DNA from: Alphaproteobacteria bacterium
GTDB taxonomy: Bacteria; Pseudomonadota; Alphaproteobacteria; GCA-2731375
Reading direction: 5' to 3'
Assembly (NCBI GenBank): GCA_029936195.1
Contig: JAPYUH010000016.1
Location: 1-32,723, forward strand
DNA length: 32,723 nt
Shown: in pieces, positions 7,050 through 16,196 of the stretch
How the letters are laid out: the number at the start of each line of letters is the position of its first letter
Position numbering within the stretch: position 1 is the stretch's first letter
Notes under the pieces: generated by a model
What the model was told of the DNA's origin: nothing
The model's input: only the letters and a program-made list of their open reading frames with translations
Databases searched by the model: none
Position numbers and translations under genes: made by a program

Positions 7050-8330
7050 ATGGAACACCTGACCCGCGACATCGCCACCCTTTTGTGCCTGGCCGCCGTC
7101 TTCGGCTATATCAACCACCGTTTCTTGCGTCTGCCCCGCACCATTGGATTGGTGATGATTGCCATGGCTGCCTCCCTGGCCGCCTTGGCCATCGATGCCG
7201 TCGTGCCGGACTGGGGCGTGGGACCGGGCCTGCGGGCGGCCCTGATCGAGATCGATTTTACCCAGACCCTGATGCACGGGATGCTGGGTTTTCTGCTGTT
7301 CGCCGGCGCCTTGCATGTGGACCTGGGACAATTGGCCCGGCGCGGCTGGTCCATCGCGACCATGGCTACTGTTGGCTTGCTGATTTCGACGGCCCTGGTC
7401 GGTTTTGGCATATGGCTGGCCTTTGATCTGTTCGGCATTGGCCTGCCGCTGATTTACTGCCTGTTGTTCGGTGCCTTGATCTCGCCGACGGATCCGGTGG
7501 CCGTTCTGGGAATTCTGAAAACCGCCAAGGTGCCCGCCAGCCTGGAAGCCAAGATTGCCGGGGAAAGTTTGTTCAATGACGGCGTGGGCGTGGTGGTCTT
7601 TGTCATATTGCTGGCCATGGCAACCAGCGAGGGGGGCGGTGGAGGCGCAATGGATGCCGGCGGCATCGCGATACTGTTCCTGAGGGAGGCAGTGGGCGGC
7701 GCGGTCTTGGGACTTGTTGCGGGCGCCATCGCCTTTTGGGCCCTGCGTTCCATCGATGAATACAATCTTGAGGTTATCATCACCCTGGCCCTGGTCACCG
7801 TGACTTATGAAGTGGCCCATATGCTCCATACCTCCGGCCCCATTGCCGTCGTCGTGGCGGGACTGTTGATCGGCAACCATGGTACCCGCCTGGCCATGAG
7901 CGATACTACACGGGAGCATTTGACAAACTTCTGGACCTTGATTGATGAAATCCTGAACGCCGTGCTGTTCTTGTTGATCGGACTGGAGGTGGTGTTGATT
8001 TCCACTACACCGGGCCTGATGTGGGTATCGCTGATCGCTATTCCCCTGGTCTTGTGCGCCCGGTTCGCCGCCGTCGCCGTGCCCATCACGCTGTTGGGGT
8101 TGTTCGCGGATTTCACCAAGGGGGCGATCCCCGTGCTTACCTGGGGCGGCCTGCGGGGTGGTATTTCCGTAGCCTTGGCCTTGTCGCTGCCGGCGGGATC
8201 GGAAAAGGATGCCATTGTCACGGTCTGTTATGGGGTCGTGGTTTTTTCCATCCTGGTCCAGGGTTTGACCATAGGGCGATTGGTGGCAAGGGTGGTTCCG
8301 GATCAGAGCGGGGGAAATGTACATGAGTGA
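7050..8330 (+). CDS. CPA1-family Na+(K+)/H+ antiporter
   Basis: This 426-residue polytopic membrane protein has about 12 hydrophobic segments and exchanges cations for protons. The family hallmarks are ALISPTDPVAVLGIL (unwound TM4) and GESLFNDGVGVVVF (the N-D pair of the ion-binding site in TM5), followed by WGGLRGGISVALALSLP near the C-terminus. The ORF track begins at 6948 inside the previous gene's tail. I chose the ATG at 7050 because GGAGAG lies about 13 nt upstream and the hydrophobic N-terminus starts there. Its stop overlaps the start of the Nudix gene, so the two are co-translated. The ion specificity cannot be read from the sequence. Confidence 0.92.
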   Translation: MEHLTRDIATLLCLAAVFGYINHRFLRLPRTIGLVMIAMAASLAALAIDAVVPDWGVGPGLRAALIEIDFTQTLMHGMLGFLLFAGALHVDLGQLARRGWSIATMATVGLLISTALVGFGIWLAFDLFGIGLPLIYCLLFGALISPTDPVAVLGILKTAKVPASLEAKIAGESLFNDGVGVVVFVILLAMATSEGGGGGAMDAGGIAILFLREAVGGAVLGLVAGAIAFWALRSIDEYNLEVIITLALVTVTYEVAHMLHTSGPIAVVVAGLLIGNHGTRLAMSDTTREHLTNFWTLIDEILNAVLFLLIGLEVVLISTTPGLMWVSLIAIPLVLCARFAAVAVPITLLGLFADFTKGAIPVLTWGGLRGGISVALALSLPAGSEKDAIVTVCYGVVVFSILVQGLTIGRLVARVVPDQSGGNVHE

Positions 8331-8955
8331 GGCCGATCGCACGGTGGAGGCGCTGGACAGGCGCACTTTGTATCAAGGCTATTGCCGGCTGAATGAATAT
8401 CGACTGCGCCATAGTCTTTACGGCGGCGGCATGAGCGCGGACATCACCCGCGAGGTGATGGAGCGGGGGCACGCGGTCTTTGTCCTGCCCTACGATCCGG
8501 TCCGCGATGAAGTGGTGATGATCGAACAGTTTCGCATTGGACCGTACGTCAACGGTGACCAACCCTGGTCCCTGGAAATTGTAGCCGGCATGATCGAAGA
8601 CGGCGAGGCGTTGGAAGATGTGGTCCGCCGCGAGGCGCGGGGGGAAGCGGGCATTGAAGTTTGGAACATTACTTATTGCCTGGGTTTTTATGCCTCGCCC
8701 GGTACCACCTCCGAGCATTTTACAATTTTTTGCGCCCGAACCGACACCGCCGCGGCGGGCGGCATCCACGGCCTTGCCGAGGAGGGCGAGGACATATTGG
8801 TCATCGTTATGTCATTCGGCGAAGTCATGGCAGCCCTGGACAATGGCCGCATCAACTGCGGGCCCGTGATCGCGGCGTTGCAATGGCTGGCGCTGCACCG
8901 CGACGAGATCAGGCAGCGTTGGCTGGCCTTATATACATATTTTTATTGTGAATAA
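8323..8955 (+). CDS. Nudix hydrolase, ADP-ribose pyrophosphatase (NudF) type
   Basis: This 210-residue hydrolase should split ADP-ribose or another nucleoside diphosphate sugar. The Nudix box runs from G89 to I111 (GMIEDGEALEDVVRREARGEAGI in form), with the NudF-like strand VVMIEQFRIGPY before it and the PGTTSEH loop after it. The usual EE pair reads G107-E108, so the first Glu is replaced by Gly; E104 and E108, the positions used for metal in NudF enzymes, are retained. Two ATGs are available. I prefer 8323 over 8317 because the GGGG site lies about 9 nt before it and only 3 nt before the other. The gene overlaps the antiporter by 8 nt. Confidence 0.88.
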   Translation: MSEADRTVEALDRRTLYQGYCRLNEYRLRHSLYGGGMSADITREVMERGHAVFVLPYDPVRDEVVMIEQFRIGPYVNGDQPWSLEIVAGMIEDGEALEDVVRREARGEAGIEVWNITYCLGFYASPGTTSEHFTIFCARTDTAAAGGIHGLAEEGEDILVIVMSFGEVMAALDNGRINCGPVIAALQWLALHRDEIRQRWLALYTYFYCE

Positions 8956-8966
8956 TGGGCATTCAC

Positions 8967-8995
8967 TTGTCGATTTTGGATATTGGGCTTAATCT
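8967..8995 (+). promoter_or_regulatory. Putative sigma-70 promoter of the cysteine synthase unit
   Basis: TTGTCG (8967-8972) and TAATCT (8990-8995) are separated by exactly 17 bp and lie about 37 nt upstream of the cysteine synthase ATG, in the gap after the Nudix gene. Both hexamers fit the consensus in four of six positions. No operator or riboswitch is recognisable. Confidence 0.4.
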
Positions 8996-9031
8996 GCCCG
9001 CTATTCATGAATATTGGCTGCGGAGCAGGAC

Positions 9032-10033
9032 ATGGACGTACGTCACGGATTTATCGACAGCATTGGCAATACGCCTTTGATCCGCCTGAAAAAGGCATCC
9101 GAACTCACGCAATGCGAAATCTATGGCAAGGCGGAGTTCCTGAACCCGGGTGGGTCGGTCAAGGATCGCGCGGCGCTGGCCATTGTCACCGCGGCAGAGG
9201 CGCGGGGGGACCTGAAACCTGGCGGTATCATTGTCGAAGGGACGGCCGGCAACACCGGTATCGGCCTGGCCCTGGTGGCGAACGCGCGCGGTTACAAAAC
9301 GGTTATTGTCATCCCGGAAACGCAGACACAGGAAAAGAAGGATATGCTGATCATGTGCGGGGCCGACCTGCGCCAGGTACCGGCGGTGCCTTACCGGGAC
9401 GACAACAACTTCGTAAAATATTCCGGCCGTTTGGCCAAGGAATTGGCCGCCAGCCACCCGGAAGGCGCCATATGGGCCAATCAGTTCGACAACGTGGATA
9501 ACCGCCAGGGCCATTATGACACCACCGGACCGGAGATCTGGCGCCAGACCGACGGCACGGTGGACGGCTTCATCTGCGCCGTCGGCTCGGGCGGCTCCCT
9601 GGCTGGGATTGCACAATATTTACGGGAGCAGAACCCCGCCGTCACCATCGGCCTCGCCGACCCGCCCGGCGCGGCCTTATACCACTACTATACCAAAGGT
9701 GAATTGAAGGCGGAGGGCTCCTCCATCACCGAAGGCATTGGACAGGGCCGCATTACCACCAACCTTGAAGGGCTGATCGTGGATAAGCCGTTTCACATTC
9801 CCGACGAGGATGCCCTGCAGATCGCCTTCGATCTGATTATCGAGGAAGGCTTGGTATTGGGGTCATCATCGGGGGTCAACGTGGCGGGCGCCATCCGTCT
9901 GGCCCAGGAAATGGGGCCGGGCCATACCATTGTGACCTTGCTTTGCGATGGCGCACAGCGGTATCAAAGCAAGATGTTCAATCCGCCCTTCCTGAGAGAG
10001 CAAGGCCTGCCCGTCCCAAGTTGGATGCGTTGA
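9032..10033 (+). CDS. cysK: Cysteine synthase (O-acetylserine sulfhydrylase), PLP-dependent
   Basis: The 333-residue enzyme makes L-cysteine from O-acetylserine and sulfide. The PLP lysine is K44 in NPGGSVKDRAA. GTAGNTGIGLA is the substrate-binding loop, and VGSGGSLAGIAQYL is the phosphate-binding glycine-rich loop. The track start at 9014 is a TTG; I prefer the ATG at 9032, which has GGAG 6 nt upstream and gives the usual N-terminus ending in IGNTPLIRL. The AlaX gene follows after 14 nt and the sulfurtransferase fusion after that, forming a cysteine/sulfur unit. CysK and the closely related CysM or cystathionine beta-synthase types cannot be fully separated here. Confidence 0.88.
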   Translation: MDVRHGFIDSIGNTPLIRLKKASELTQCEIYGKAEFLNPGGSVKDRAALAIVTAAEARGDLKPGGIIVEGTAGNTGIGLALVANARGYKTVIVIPETQTQEKKDMLIMCGADLRQVPAVPYRDDNNFVKYSGRLAKELAASHPEGAIWANQFDNVDNRQGHYDTTGPEIWRQTDGTVDGFICAVGSGGSLAGIAQYLREQNPAVTIGLADPPGAALYHYYTKGELKAEGSSITEGIGQGRITTNLEGLIVDKPFHIPDEDALQIAFDLIIEEGLVLGSSSGVNVAGAIRLAQEMGPGHTIVTLLCDGAQRYQSKMFNPPFLREQGLPVPSWMR

Positions 10034-10047
10034 CAATCGAGGACCCC

Positions 10048-10761
10048 ATGACCGAACTTGTTTTTCGCGACGACCCCTATGCCAAAAGCTGCGAAGCCCG
10101 CGTAATCGCCATTAACGATCGCGGCGGCATCGAACTGGACCGCACGGTGTTTTATCCAACCGGTGGCGGACAGCCCGGTGATACGGGAACCCTGCGTCTG
10201 GCCGACGGCCGCGAGATTGTCATCGCGACGACGGTCAAGGGCGAAGGCCCGGACGATGTCATCCATGTTCCCGCCGAAGGGCAAGGCCCGGCCTCGGAAG
10301 GCGATACGGTCACCGCCGTCATCGATTGGGACATCCGCCACCGCCTGATGCGCATTCATACCTGCCTGCACCTGTTGTCCTCGGTGGTGGAGTATCCCGT
10401 TACCGGCGGACAGATCAGCAATGGCAAGGGCCGGCTGGACTTCGACATGCCCGAGATGACGGTGGAAAAAGACGCCATCACCGCCCGCCTGAACGAATTG
10501 ATCGCGGAAGCGCATCCGGTCAGCACGGACTGGATCACGGACGATGAACTGGCCGCCCAGCCGGACCTGGTCAAGACCATGTCCGTAAAGCCGCCCATGG
10601 GCCAGGGCCGGGTCCGACTGATCGATGTTGACGGCTGCGATCTGCAACCCTGCGGCGGCACTCACGTGGCCAATACATCGGAAATCGGCCAGGTACGGGT
10701 GCGAAAGATCGAGAAAAAGGGCCGGCAAAACCGGCGCGTCTCCATCGAATTCGTTGAATAA
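10048..10761 (+). CDS. AlaX-type alanyl-tRNA editing protein
   Basis: The 237-residue trans-editing hydrolase should remove mischarged serine (or glycine) from tRNA-Ala. The zinc/catalytic motifs are HTCLH (H104 and H108) and CGGTH (C202 and H206). The N-terminal block TVFYPTGGGQPGDTG is the beta-barrel strand shared with the AlaRS editing region, so this is an AlaX-M class protein. The track ORF starts at 9943 inside cysK. The ATG at 10048 has GAGGA just upstream and starts at the domain boundary. It lies between cysteine synthase and the sulfurtransferase gene, which suggests co-expression with serine/cysteine metabolism. Confidence 0.9.
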   Translation: MTELVFRDDPYAKSCEARVIAINDRGGIELDRTVFYPTGGGQPGDTGTLRLADGREIVIATTVKGEGPDDVIHVPAEGQGPASEGDTVTAVIDWDIRHRLMRIHTCLHLLSSVVEYPVTGGQISNGKGRLDFDMPEMTVEKDAITARLNELIAEAHPVSTDWITDDELAAQPDLVKTMSVKPPMGQGRVRLIDVDGCDLQPCGGTHVANTSEIGQVRVRKIEKKGRQNRRVSIEFVE

Positions 10762-10778
10762 AATATTTGAGGTGCGTG

Positions 10779-12596
10779 ATGACTATTTCGCCAACCGTGT
10801 CCACGGAATGGCTGGCCGACAATCTGGATAGCGTAAAAATCCTGGACGGCTCGTTTTATCTGCCGGCGGAAAACAGAGATGCGGAAGCCGAGTATGCCGC
10901 TGCCCATATTCCCGGCGCGCAACGCTTCAACATCAATGTTGTTTGTGCGCCCAGCGATCTGCCCCACATGTTTCCCGACCCGGTGAGCTTTGCCGATGCG
11001 GTCGGCGCCATGGGGATCGGCAACGATGACATGGTGGTTGCCTATGATGGCGGCAAACTGACCGGGGCCTGCCGGGTGTGGTGGATGTTTCGCGCCTTTG
11101 GCCACGACAAGGTGGCGGTGCTGGACGGTGGCTTCAACAAATGGCGGGCCGGGGGCGGGGCGGTTGAAGACAATGTAGCGGCCCCCGCCAAGGCAAGCTT
11201 CTGCGCTGATTACCGGGAGGGCATGGTGCGATCCGTCGACCATATGTTGACCCTTATCGGGCAGGGCGGCGAATCCCAGATTATTGATGCCCGAAGCGCT
11301 GGCCGTTTCGACGGCACGGCGCCCGAACCGCGGGCCGGCCTGCGTTCCGGCCACATGCCCGGCGCCCACAATCTACCCTACGACCAATTGCTGAACCAGG
11401 ATGGCACCTTGAAGGCCGCCGACCAGCTGCGGGAATTGTTCGGCGGCGCGGGCGTCAATCTGGACAAGCCGGTTGTTACCTCCTGTGGCTCCGGTGTTTC
11501 GGCGGCGGTTCTGTTGCTGGGCCTGACCGTTTTGGGACATAGCGCCAATACCTTGTACGACGGCAGTTGGTCCGAATGGGGCGGCCGCGACGACACACCC
11601 ATCGTTAACCTGACGCCCATGCAACTGCGCACTTACGTAGACGCGGACCAGGCCGCCGTCGCCGAATTATGGCAACGGGCGGGCCTAATGCAGAACCCGT
11701 TGAACGATCCGGTCCGGGATATCGCCTTTTGCATTGCGGGCGGGCATGGCGAAATTCTTGTCCTGGAGGATGCCGGCATTATCGTGGCCACGGTGATGGT
11801 GGGCCAGGACGGCCACCGCGGCTGGATCCATTACCTCGCCGTGGAGCCGGAACGCCAGGGCGAACATCTGGGACTGCGTATTGTACGGGCCGCCGAAGAT
11901 CGTCTGAAAGAGCAAGGGGTGCCCAAGGTGCACCTCATGGTCCGGGGCAGCAACACGGAGGCCGTGGGCTTTTACCAACGACAGGGCTATCGGGTGGAGC
12001 CGGTGACCACCATGAGCCGGCGCCTGGATGGCCAGGCCCTGCCCGTGGGCCATCAGATGGACGACGAACCGGTAATGATTACCTATCTGGAAATGACCCA
12101 GCGCCCCTCCCTGCCCCAAATCATCCCCAAGGCCCGCAAGTACGCCCTGCTGGGCGCGCACGAGATGACGGTGGGCTTCTACCGCTACCTCTATGATGCC
12201 GTGGGCCGGCCCTGGTATTGGACGGACCGCAAGCGGCTGTCGGATCAGGAATTGGCGGTGATTATCGAGGACGATGGGGTGGAGATTTATGTCCTCTACA
12301 TCGGCGGCGCCCCAGCCGGTTTCTATGAACTGGATGCCCGCCAGATGCCCACGGTTGATCTGGCCTATTTCGGCATCATGCCGGACTACATCGGCCTTGG
12401 CCTGGGCCCCTATCTATTGGTCCAGGCGATCGACATGATGTGGCAAAAGGAACCTGATCGCGTCACGGTCAATACCTGCACCCTGGATCATCCCAAGGCC
12501 CTGCCCCTCTACCAACGCATGGGGTTCCAGCCCTATGACCGCCAGGAGGTTCCCGCCCCCTGGCAGGACCCTGACAACATTCTGGATTTTGCTTGA
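10779..12596 (+). CDS. Fusion of 3-mercaptopyruvate/thiosulfate sulfurtransferase with two GNAT acetyltransferase domains
   Basis: One uninterrupted 605-residue frame holds four domains. Two rhodanese domains (about 1-130 and 150-275) form a SseA-type sulfurtransferase with the persulfide cysteine C236 in CGSGVSA, the loop typical of 3-mercaptopyruvate enzymes. A first GNAT domain (about 281-415) has the acetyl-CoA loop region VEPERQGEHLG and the terminal AVGFYQRQGYRVE. A second GNAT domain (about 433-590) has IMPDYIGLGLGPYLL and LPLYQRMGFQPYD. The ATG at 10779 follows TTGAGGTG; the track start at 10767 is a TTG. It is the third gene of the cysK-alaX unit. Sulfurtransferase alone is about 280 residues, so the tandem GNAT tail is unusual. 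The acceptor of the acetyl groups is unknown. Confidence 0.88.
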   Translation: MTISPTVSTEWLADNLDSVKILDGSFYLPAENRDAEAEYAAAHIPGAQRFNINVVCAPSDLPHMFPDPVSFADAVGAMGIGNDDMVVAYDGGKLTGACRVWWMFRAFGHDKVAVLDGGFNKWRAGGGAVEDNVAAPAKASFCADYREGMVRSVDHMLTLIGQGGESQIIDARSAGRFDGTAPEPRAGLRSGHMPGAHNLPYDQLLNQDGTLKAADQLRELFGGAGVNLDKPVVTSCGSGVSAAVLLLGLTVLGHSANTLYDGSWSEWGGRDDTPIVNLTPMQLRTYVDADQAAVAELWQRAGLMQNPLNDPVRDIAFCIAGGHGEILVLEDAGIIVATVMVGQDGHRGWIHYLAVEPERQGEHLGLRIVRAAEDRLKEQGVPKVHLMVRGSNTEAVGFYQRQGYRVEPVTTMSRRLDGQALPVGHQMDDEPVMITYLEMTQRPSLPQIIPKARKYALLGAHEMTVGFYRYLYDAVGRPWYWTDRKRLSDQELAVIIEDDGVEIYVLYIGGAPAGFYELDARQMPTVDLAYFGIMPDYIGLGLGPYLLVQAIDMMWQKEPDRVTVNTCTLDHPKALPLYQRMGFQPYDRQEVPAPWQDPDNILDFA

Positions 12597-12606
12597 GGTG
12601 TGTCCG

Positions 12607-12768
12607 TCAGTTTTCAAGATTTACCATCTCGGCCCGGGCCGTGGCTTCAAAATGCAGCAGTCGTTCTTGAATAAACGTCCACATGTGTTCCCGCCGCATG
12701 GCACCGGATATCCAGCGACATGCCGATTTTCGGGTTTTCGCGATACCTCGGCGATTATTCCGCCGCAA
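12607..12768 (-). CDS. Possible small ORF downstream of aapP
   Basis: A 53-codon frame runs from a TTG at 12768, 18 nt after the aapP stop and on the same strand, to a TGA at 12607-12609. It also contains an internal ATG that would give about 30 residues beginning MRREHMWTFIQERLLHFEA. The N-terminal part is very basic and the C-terminal part amphipathic. No ribosome site is visible and I recognise no family. The rest of the 12597-12786 gap holds only a short GC palindrome (12630-12641). It could equally be untranslated DNA. Confidence 0.25.
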   Translation of the reverse strand: MRRNNRRGIAKTRKSACRWISGAMRREHMWTFIQERLLHFEATARAEMVNLEN

Positions 12769-12786
12769 CCCGGATTACAAATGAAA

Positions 12787-13578
12787 TTAATGAGTCAGAA
12801 TTTGGCTCAAAAATTGCTTTGTTCTGTCGGACTGCGGGTTGTTAAAGAATTCGTTCGGTTCGTTCTGCTCGACAATATCGCCCTCGTCCATGAAGATGAC
12901 CCGGTCGGCGATGGTTTTGGCGAAACCCATTTCATGGGTGACCACGATCATGGTCATGCCGGTGGCGGCCAGTTCCACCATGACGTCGAGCACTTCCTTG
13001 ATCATTTCAGGGTCAAGGGCCGAGGTCGGCTCGTCAAACAACATGATTTTGGGGTTCATGCACAATGACCGGGCAATGGCCACCCGCTGCTGTTGCCCGC
13101 CGGACAGCTGGCCGGGAAATTTCTCCGCCTGTTCTGGAATCTTGACCCGCTCAAGATAACTCATGGCAATGTCCCGGGCTTCCGCCTTGGGAATCTTTCG
13201 CACCCAGATTGGGCCCAGGGTCAGATTCTCGAGTATGGACAGATGGGGAAACAGATTGAAACTTTGAAACACCATGCCCACTTCACTGCGGATGTGGTCG
13301 ATGTTTTTCAGATTCTTGTCCAAGGTAATGCCGTCAACCACGATATCGCCCCGTTGATGTTCTTCGAGGCGGTTAATGCAACGGATCAGCGTTGACTTGC
13401 CTGATCCGGACGGGCCGCAGACAACAATTCGTTCGCCCTTGTGCACAGTCAAATTGATGTCCTTCAGGACATGGAAACTGCCAAACCACTTATTGACCTG
13501 ATTCAGTTCAATAATGACCTCGGACGAAGCGGCCGACGCCAACTGGCCCTGGGTTTCCTGGCCATCCACTGCTGTCAT
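12787..13578 (-). CDS. aapP: General L-amino acid ABC transporter ATP-binding protein
   Basis: The 263-residue ATPase energises import of L-amino acids. It has Walker [10 protein letters not shown] near residue 55, the Q-loop in [12 protein letters not shown], signature [15 protein letters not shown], Walker [15 protein letters not shown] and the switch His in VVTHEMGF. The [10 protein letters not shown] segment and the overall sequence match the polar amino-acid class (AapP/GlnQ). It is the last gene of aapJQMP, 25 nt after the end of aapM. The N-terminal 20 residues are a low-complexity extension before the ATPase fold starts at [12 protein letters not shown]. Confidence 0.93.
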   Translation of the reverse strand: MTAVDGQETQGQLASAASSEVIIELNQVNKWFGSFHVLKDINLTVHKGERIVVCGPSGSGKSTLIRCINRLEEHQRGDIVVDGITLDKNLKNIDHIRSEVGMVFQSFNLFPHLSILENLTLGPIWVRKIPKAEARDIAMSYLERVKIPEQAEKFPGQLSGGQQQRVAIARSLCMNPKIMLFDEPTSALDPEMIKEVLDVMVELAATGMTMIVVTHEMGFAKTIADRVIFMDEGDIVEQNEPNEFFNNPQSDRTKQFLSQILTH

Positions 13579-13603
13579 TACTCTCTCCCCCGGTCTGTCC
13601 GGA

Positions 13604-14932
13604 TCAATGTTTTTCGCCGGCTGAAAGCTTCACTTCCAGATGCCGGCTGTATTTTGACATGGCGAAGCAAATGACAAAGAACAACGCCGCGCCGAAGATC
13701 AGCGGTTCATGATGCAGTCCGCGCCAAGGAATATCCTGAGAGATGGCCCGCAACATACCCAGCAGATCAAACAGCCCAATAATCGATACCAGCGTGGTGT
13801 CCTTGAGCAGGCCGATGAAGCTGCCGACGATATTCGGGATCATATGCTTCAGGGCCTGCGGCATCACGACAAAGGCCATCATGCCCCAGTAACCTAGTCC
13901 GATAGTATGGGCCGCTTCGTATTGACCCTTGGGAATTGCCTGCAGGCCCGCGCGCACGGTCTCGGCCATGTAGCAGGCGGAAAACAGGCATACGGCGATA
14001 ATCACCTGAACCAGTTTGTTCAGGACGAAGCCTTCCGGCATGAACAGCGGGAACATGGTGGTCGCCATGAACAATACCGTGATCAGCGGAACCGAGCGGA
14101 AGATTTCGATGAACGAGACACTAAGCACGCGGATCACGGGCAGCCTGGACCGCCGTCCGAGAGCAAGGATAATTCCGCCTGGAAGAGCCGAGGTAATACC
14201 GATGCCGGAAATGACAAGGGTAAGATGCATCCCGCCCCATTTTGACCAGGGCACCGCCATGACGGTCCAGCCCATTTGAAGCGCGTAGACAACCACGTAG
14301 GCAACAGCCAGGATCGCCAGCAAGGTGTTGCGCTGATTGCCATCCGAGGCCTTCTCCTTACCTAAAACAGCGATGAGATATTCCGGCAGACTACGGCCGC
14401 TGGTCATGCCGAGAATGGAATGCACCGTATTGCCGATCAGGCAGACGATGGCCCCGGTCGTCATGACCTGCATGAAGATGCCCTTGTCGCCGCCGGCAAA
14501 CAGATAACCCGCCAGGAAGGGATAGAGGAACACCGTCGACAGTCCGATAAAGATCTTGTCCTTGACCCGCGGCAGCCATAGCGGCGCCATCCACAACACC
14601 AGCAGCAGACCACCCAAATTCACCCGCCATATTTGGTCCCTGGGAAAGCGGCCGTAGAAGATGTTGTCGAACCAGATGAGGACGCCAGCCCAACAGGCGC
14701 CATGTTTCGAGATGGCGAAACATTCGCGCCGGTTTTCAGCCACCCAAACGGCATCCAGGACACCCCAGATCAACAGGCTTTTCGACACCGAATAGATGAT
14801 ATAAATCGAAATAATGGTGAGAATGGTGTTGATCCAGGAACTGAACAAGTTCTTTTGCAACCATCCGATGAATGTCGTTTCCGACAGCGGCGCGTCCCTG
14901 GGAGCGGTTTTTTCATGTTTCACCATGGACAT
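13604..14932 (-). CDS. aapM: General L-amino acid ABC transporter permease AapM
   Basis: The 442-residue inner-membrane permease has the characteristic long N-terminal half of AapM/BztC, with an extra hydrophobic pair and a periplasmic insert. A canonical amino-acid permease domain follows, with [18 protein letters not shown] and the EAA loop [28 protein letters not shown]-like region that docks on the ATPase. The ORF track starts at a TTG (14938). I prefer the ATG at 14932, which has GGAGGAG 8 nt upstream and lies 2 nt after the aapQ stop. With AapQ it forms the membrane channel. Confidence 0.92.
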   Translation of the reverse strand: MSMVKHEKTAPRDAPLSETTFIGWLQKNLFSSWINTILTIISIYIIYSVSKSLLIWGVLDAVWVAENRRECFAISKHGACWAGVLIWFDNIFYGRFPRDQIWRVNLGGLLLVLWMAPLWLPRVKDKIFIGLSTVFLYPFLAGYLFAGGDKGIFMQVMTTGAIVCLIGNTVHSILGMTSGRSLPEYLIAVLGKEKASDGNQRNTLLAILAVAYVVVYALQMGWTVMAVPWSKWGGMHLTLVISGIGITSALPGGIILALGRRSRLPVIRVLSVSFIEIFRSVPLITVLFMATTMFPLFMPEGFVLNKLVQVIIAVCLFSACYMAETVRAGLQAIPKGQYEAAHTIGLGYWGMMAFVVMPQALKHMIPNIVGSFIGLLKDTTLVSIIGLFDLLGMLRAISQDIPWRGLHHEPLIFGAALFFVICFAMSKYSRHLEVKLSAGEKH

Positions 14933-14934
14933 GG

Positions 14935-16152
14935 TCAACGCTCCTCCAACTGAACGCGCTTGTTATAAATGTTCAACACGCCGGAAATTGAGAGGCTGAT
15001 GAACATGTAGAAAGCCATGGTCATACCCACCATTTCAACGGCATAGCCGGCCTGGTTCAGTGCCGTCTGCATGAACAGCGCCACCACGTCCGAATATCCA
15101 ATGGCGATCGCCAGCGAGGAATTCTTGACCACGTTCATCCACAAAGAGATCATCGGCGGCACGATGGCGCGCATGGCCTGGGGAATGATGATCAGGGATA
15201 TCGCTTTTTTCGGACGCAGGCCGATGGCCAAGGCCGCTTCGGTCTGCCCCTTTTCCACGGACAAAATGCCCGCCCGCACTGCCTCCGCCAAATGGGCCGC
15301 ATGATAGGAAACCAAGGCGACCAGCAAGGCCAGGAAGGCTGGCGGCAAAGCGGCGCCACCGGCGAAATTGAAACCCTGCAGCGTCGGCACATCCCAATTA
15401 AGGGTCGAACCCGATGCCAGATAGACGAGATACGGCAACACGATCAGCAAGGCGATGGAGGCCGACCATATCGGAAACTGTTTGCCGGTTTCGTCCTGAC
15501 GCTTGTGGGCCCAGCGTCTGAGCACGAAGACCCCGACGACGGCGGCTAAAAAGGCGACGATTGTCATCCAGAACAGATCGTCCGGCACCGGCCACGCGGT
15601 ATAAAGACCGCGGTTATTAAGAAAGGCCACTTCCGCCCCGGCGGACAAATCAAGACTATTCTTAACCCTGGGCAACAGGGCAAAAACCCCGACGTACCAA
15701 AAAATTATCTGCAGCAGCAGCGGGGTGTTACGAACGATCTCGACATAAGCCAGGGCCAGGCGGGCGACTAGCCAGTTGGATGACAGCCGCAAAACACCGA
15801 CCGCAAAGCCCAGCACCGTGCTGAAGATAATCGCAAAAAATGAAACCAAAAGGGTATTGAGACAGCCGATCAGGAAAATGCGGCCATATGTGCCAACACC
15901 AGGCTTATACTCAATAAGTTTGAAATCCGTATCGAAACCGGCAGTGGCGCTCAGAAAGCCAAAGCCCGTGTTCATGCCACGTACTTGGAGATTGTGCGCC
16001 GTATTGGATATCAGATACCAAGCCAACCAGCCGACAACGCAAGCCGTCAGAATTTGGTAGGCTACCGAGCGGACCCGCTCGTCATGAAAAAAATCGAACT
16101 TCTCTTTCGGCTTTAGTGTCGCCACCGTCTTACCAGCACCATCGATCGCCAT
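14935..16152 (-). CDS. aapQ: General L-amino acid ABC transporter permease AapQ
   Basis: This is a 405-residue integral membrane protein. A first hydrophobic segment lies near residues 30-50, followed by the AapQ/BztB-type periplasmic stretch. The permease domain includes AYVEIVRNTPLLLQIIFWY and, near the C-terminus, the EAA-like motif AALAIGLRPKKAISLIIIPQAMRAIVPP. The length fits the AapQ class and is much longer than a typical HisM/GlnP permease. It is separated from aapJ by a strong hairpin and is followed 2 nt later by aapM. Confidence 0.92.
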   Translation of the reverse strand: MAIDGAGKTVATLKPKEKFDFFHDERVRSVAYQILTACVVGWLAWYLISNTAHNLQVRGMNTGFGFLSATAGFDTDFKLIEYKPGVGTYGRIFLIGCLNTLLVSFFAIIFSTVLGFAVGVLRLSSNWLVARLALAYVEIVRNTPLLLQIIFWYVGVFALLPRVKNSLDLSAGAEVAFLNNRGLYTAWPVPDDLFWMTIVAFLAAVVGVFVLRRWAHKRQDETGKQFPIWSASIALLIVLPYLVYLASGSTLNWDVPTLQGFNFAGGAALPPAFLALLVALVSYHAAHLAEAVRAGILSVEKGQTEAALAIGLRPKKAISLIIIPQAMRAIVPPMISLWMNVVKNSSLAIAIGYSDVVALFMQTALNQAGYAVEMVGMTMAFYMFISLSISGVLNIYNKRVQLEER

Positions 16153-16196
16153 GCCATCAGACCCCGATTTTACGCATGGAATACACCAAAGAAATT

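Noticed and set aside
7011-8366. 451-residue minus-strand ORF opposite the antiporter gene
   Set aside because: It is a shadow of the NhaP-type gene: His/Gln/Gly-rich with no motif, and it fully overlaps a clear transporter frame.
12630-12641. CGGCCCGGGCCG as a terminator between the sulfurtransferase fusion and aapP
   Set aside because: It is a palindrome without a proper loop or T tract, so a hairpin of only four base pairs would form.
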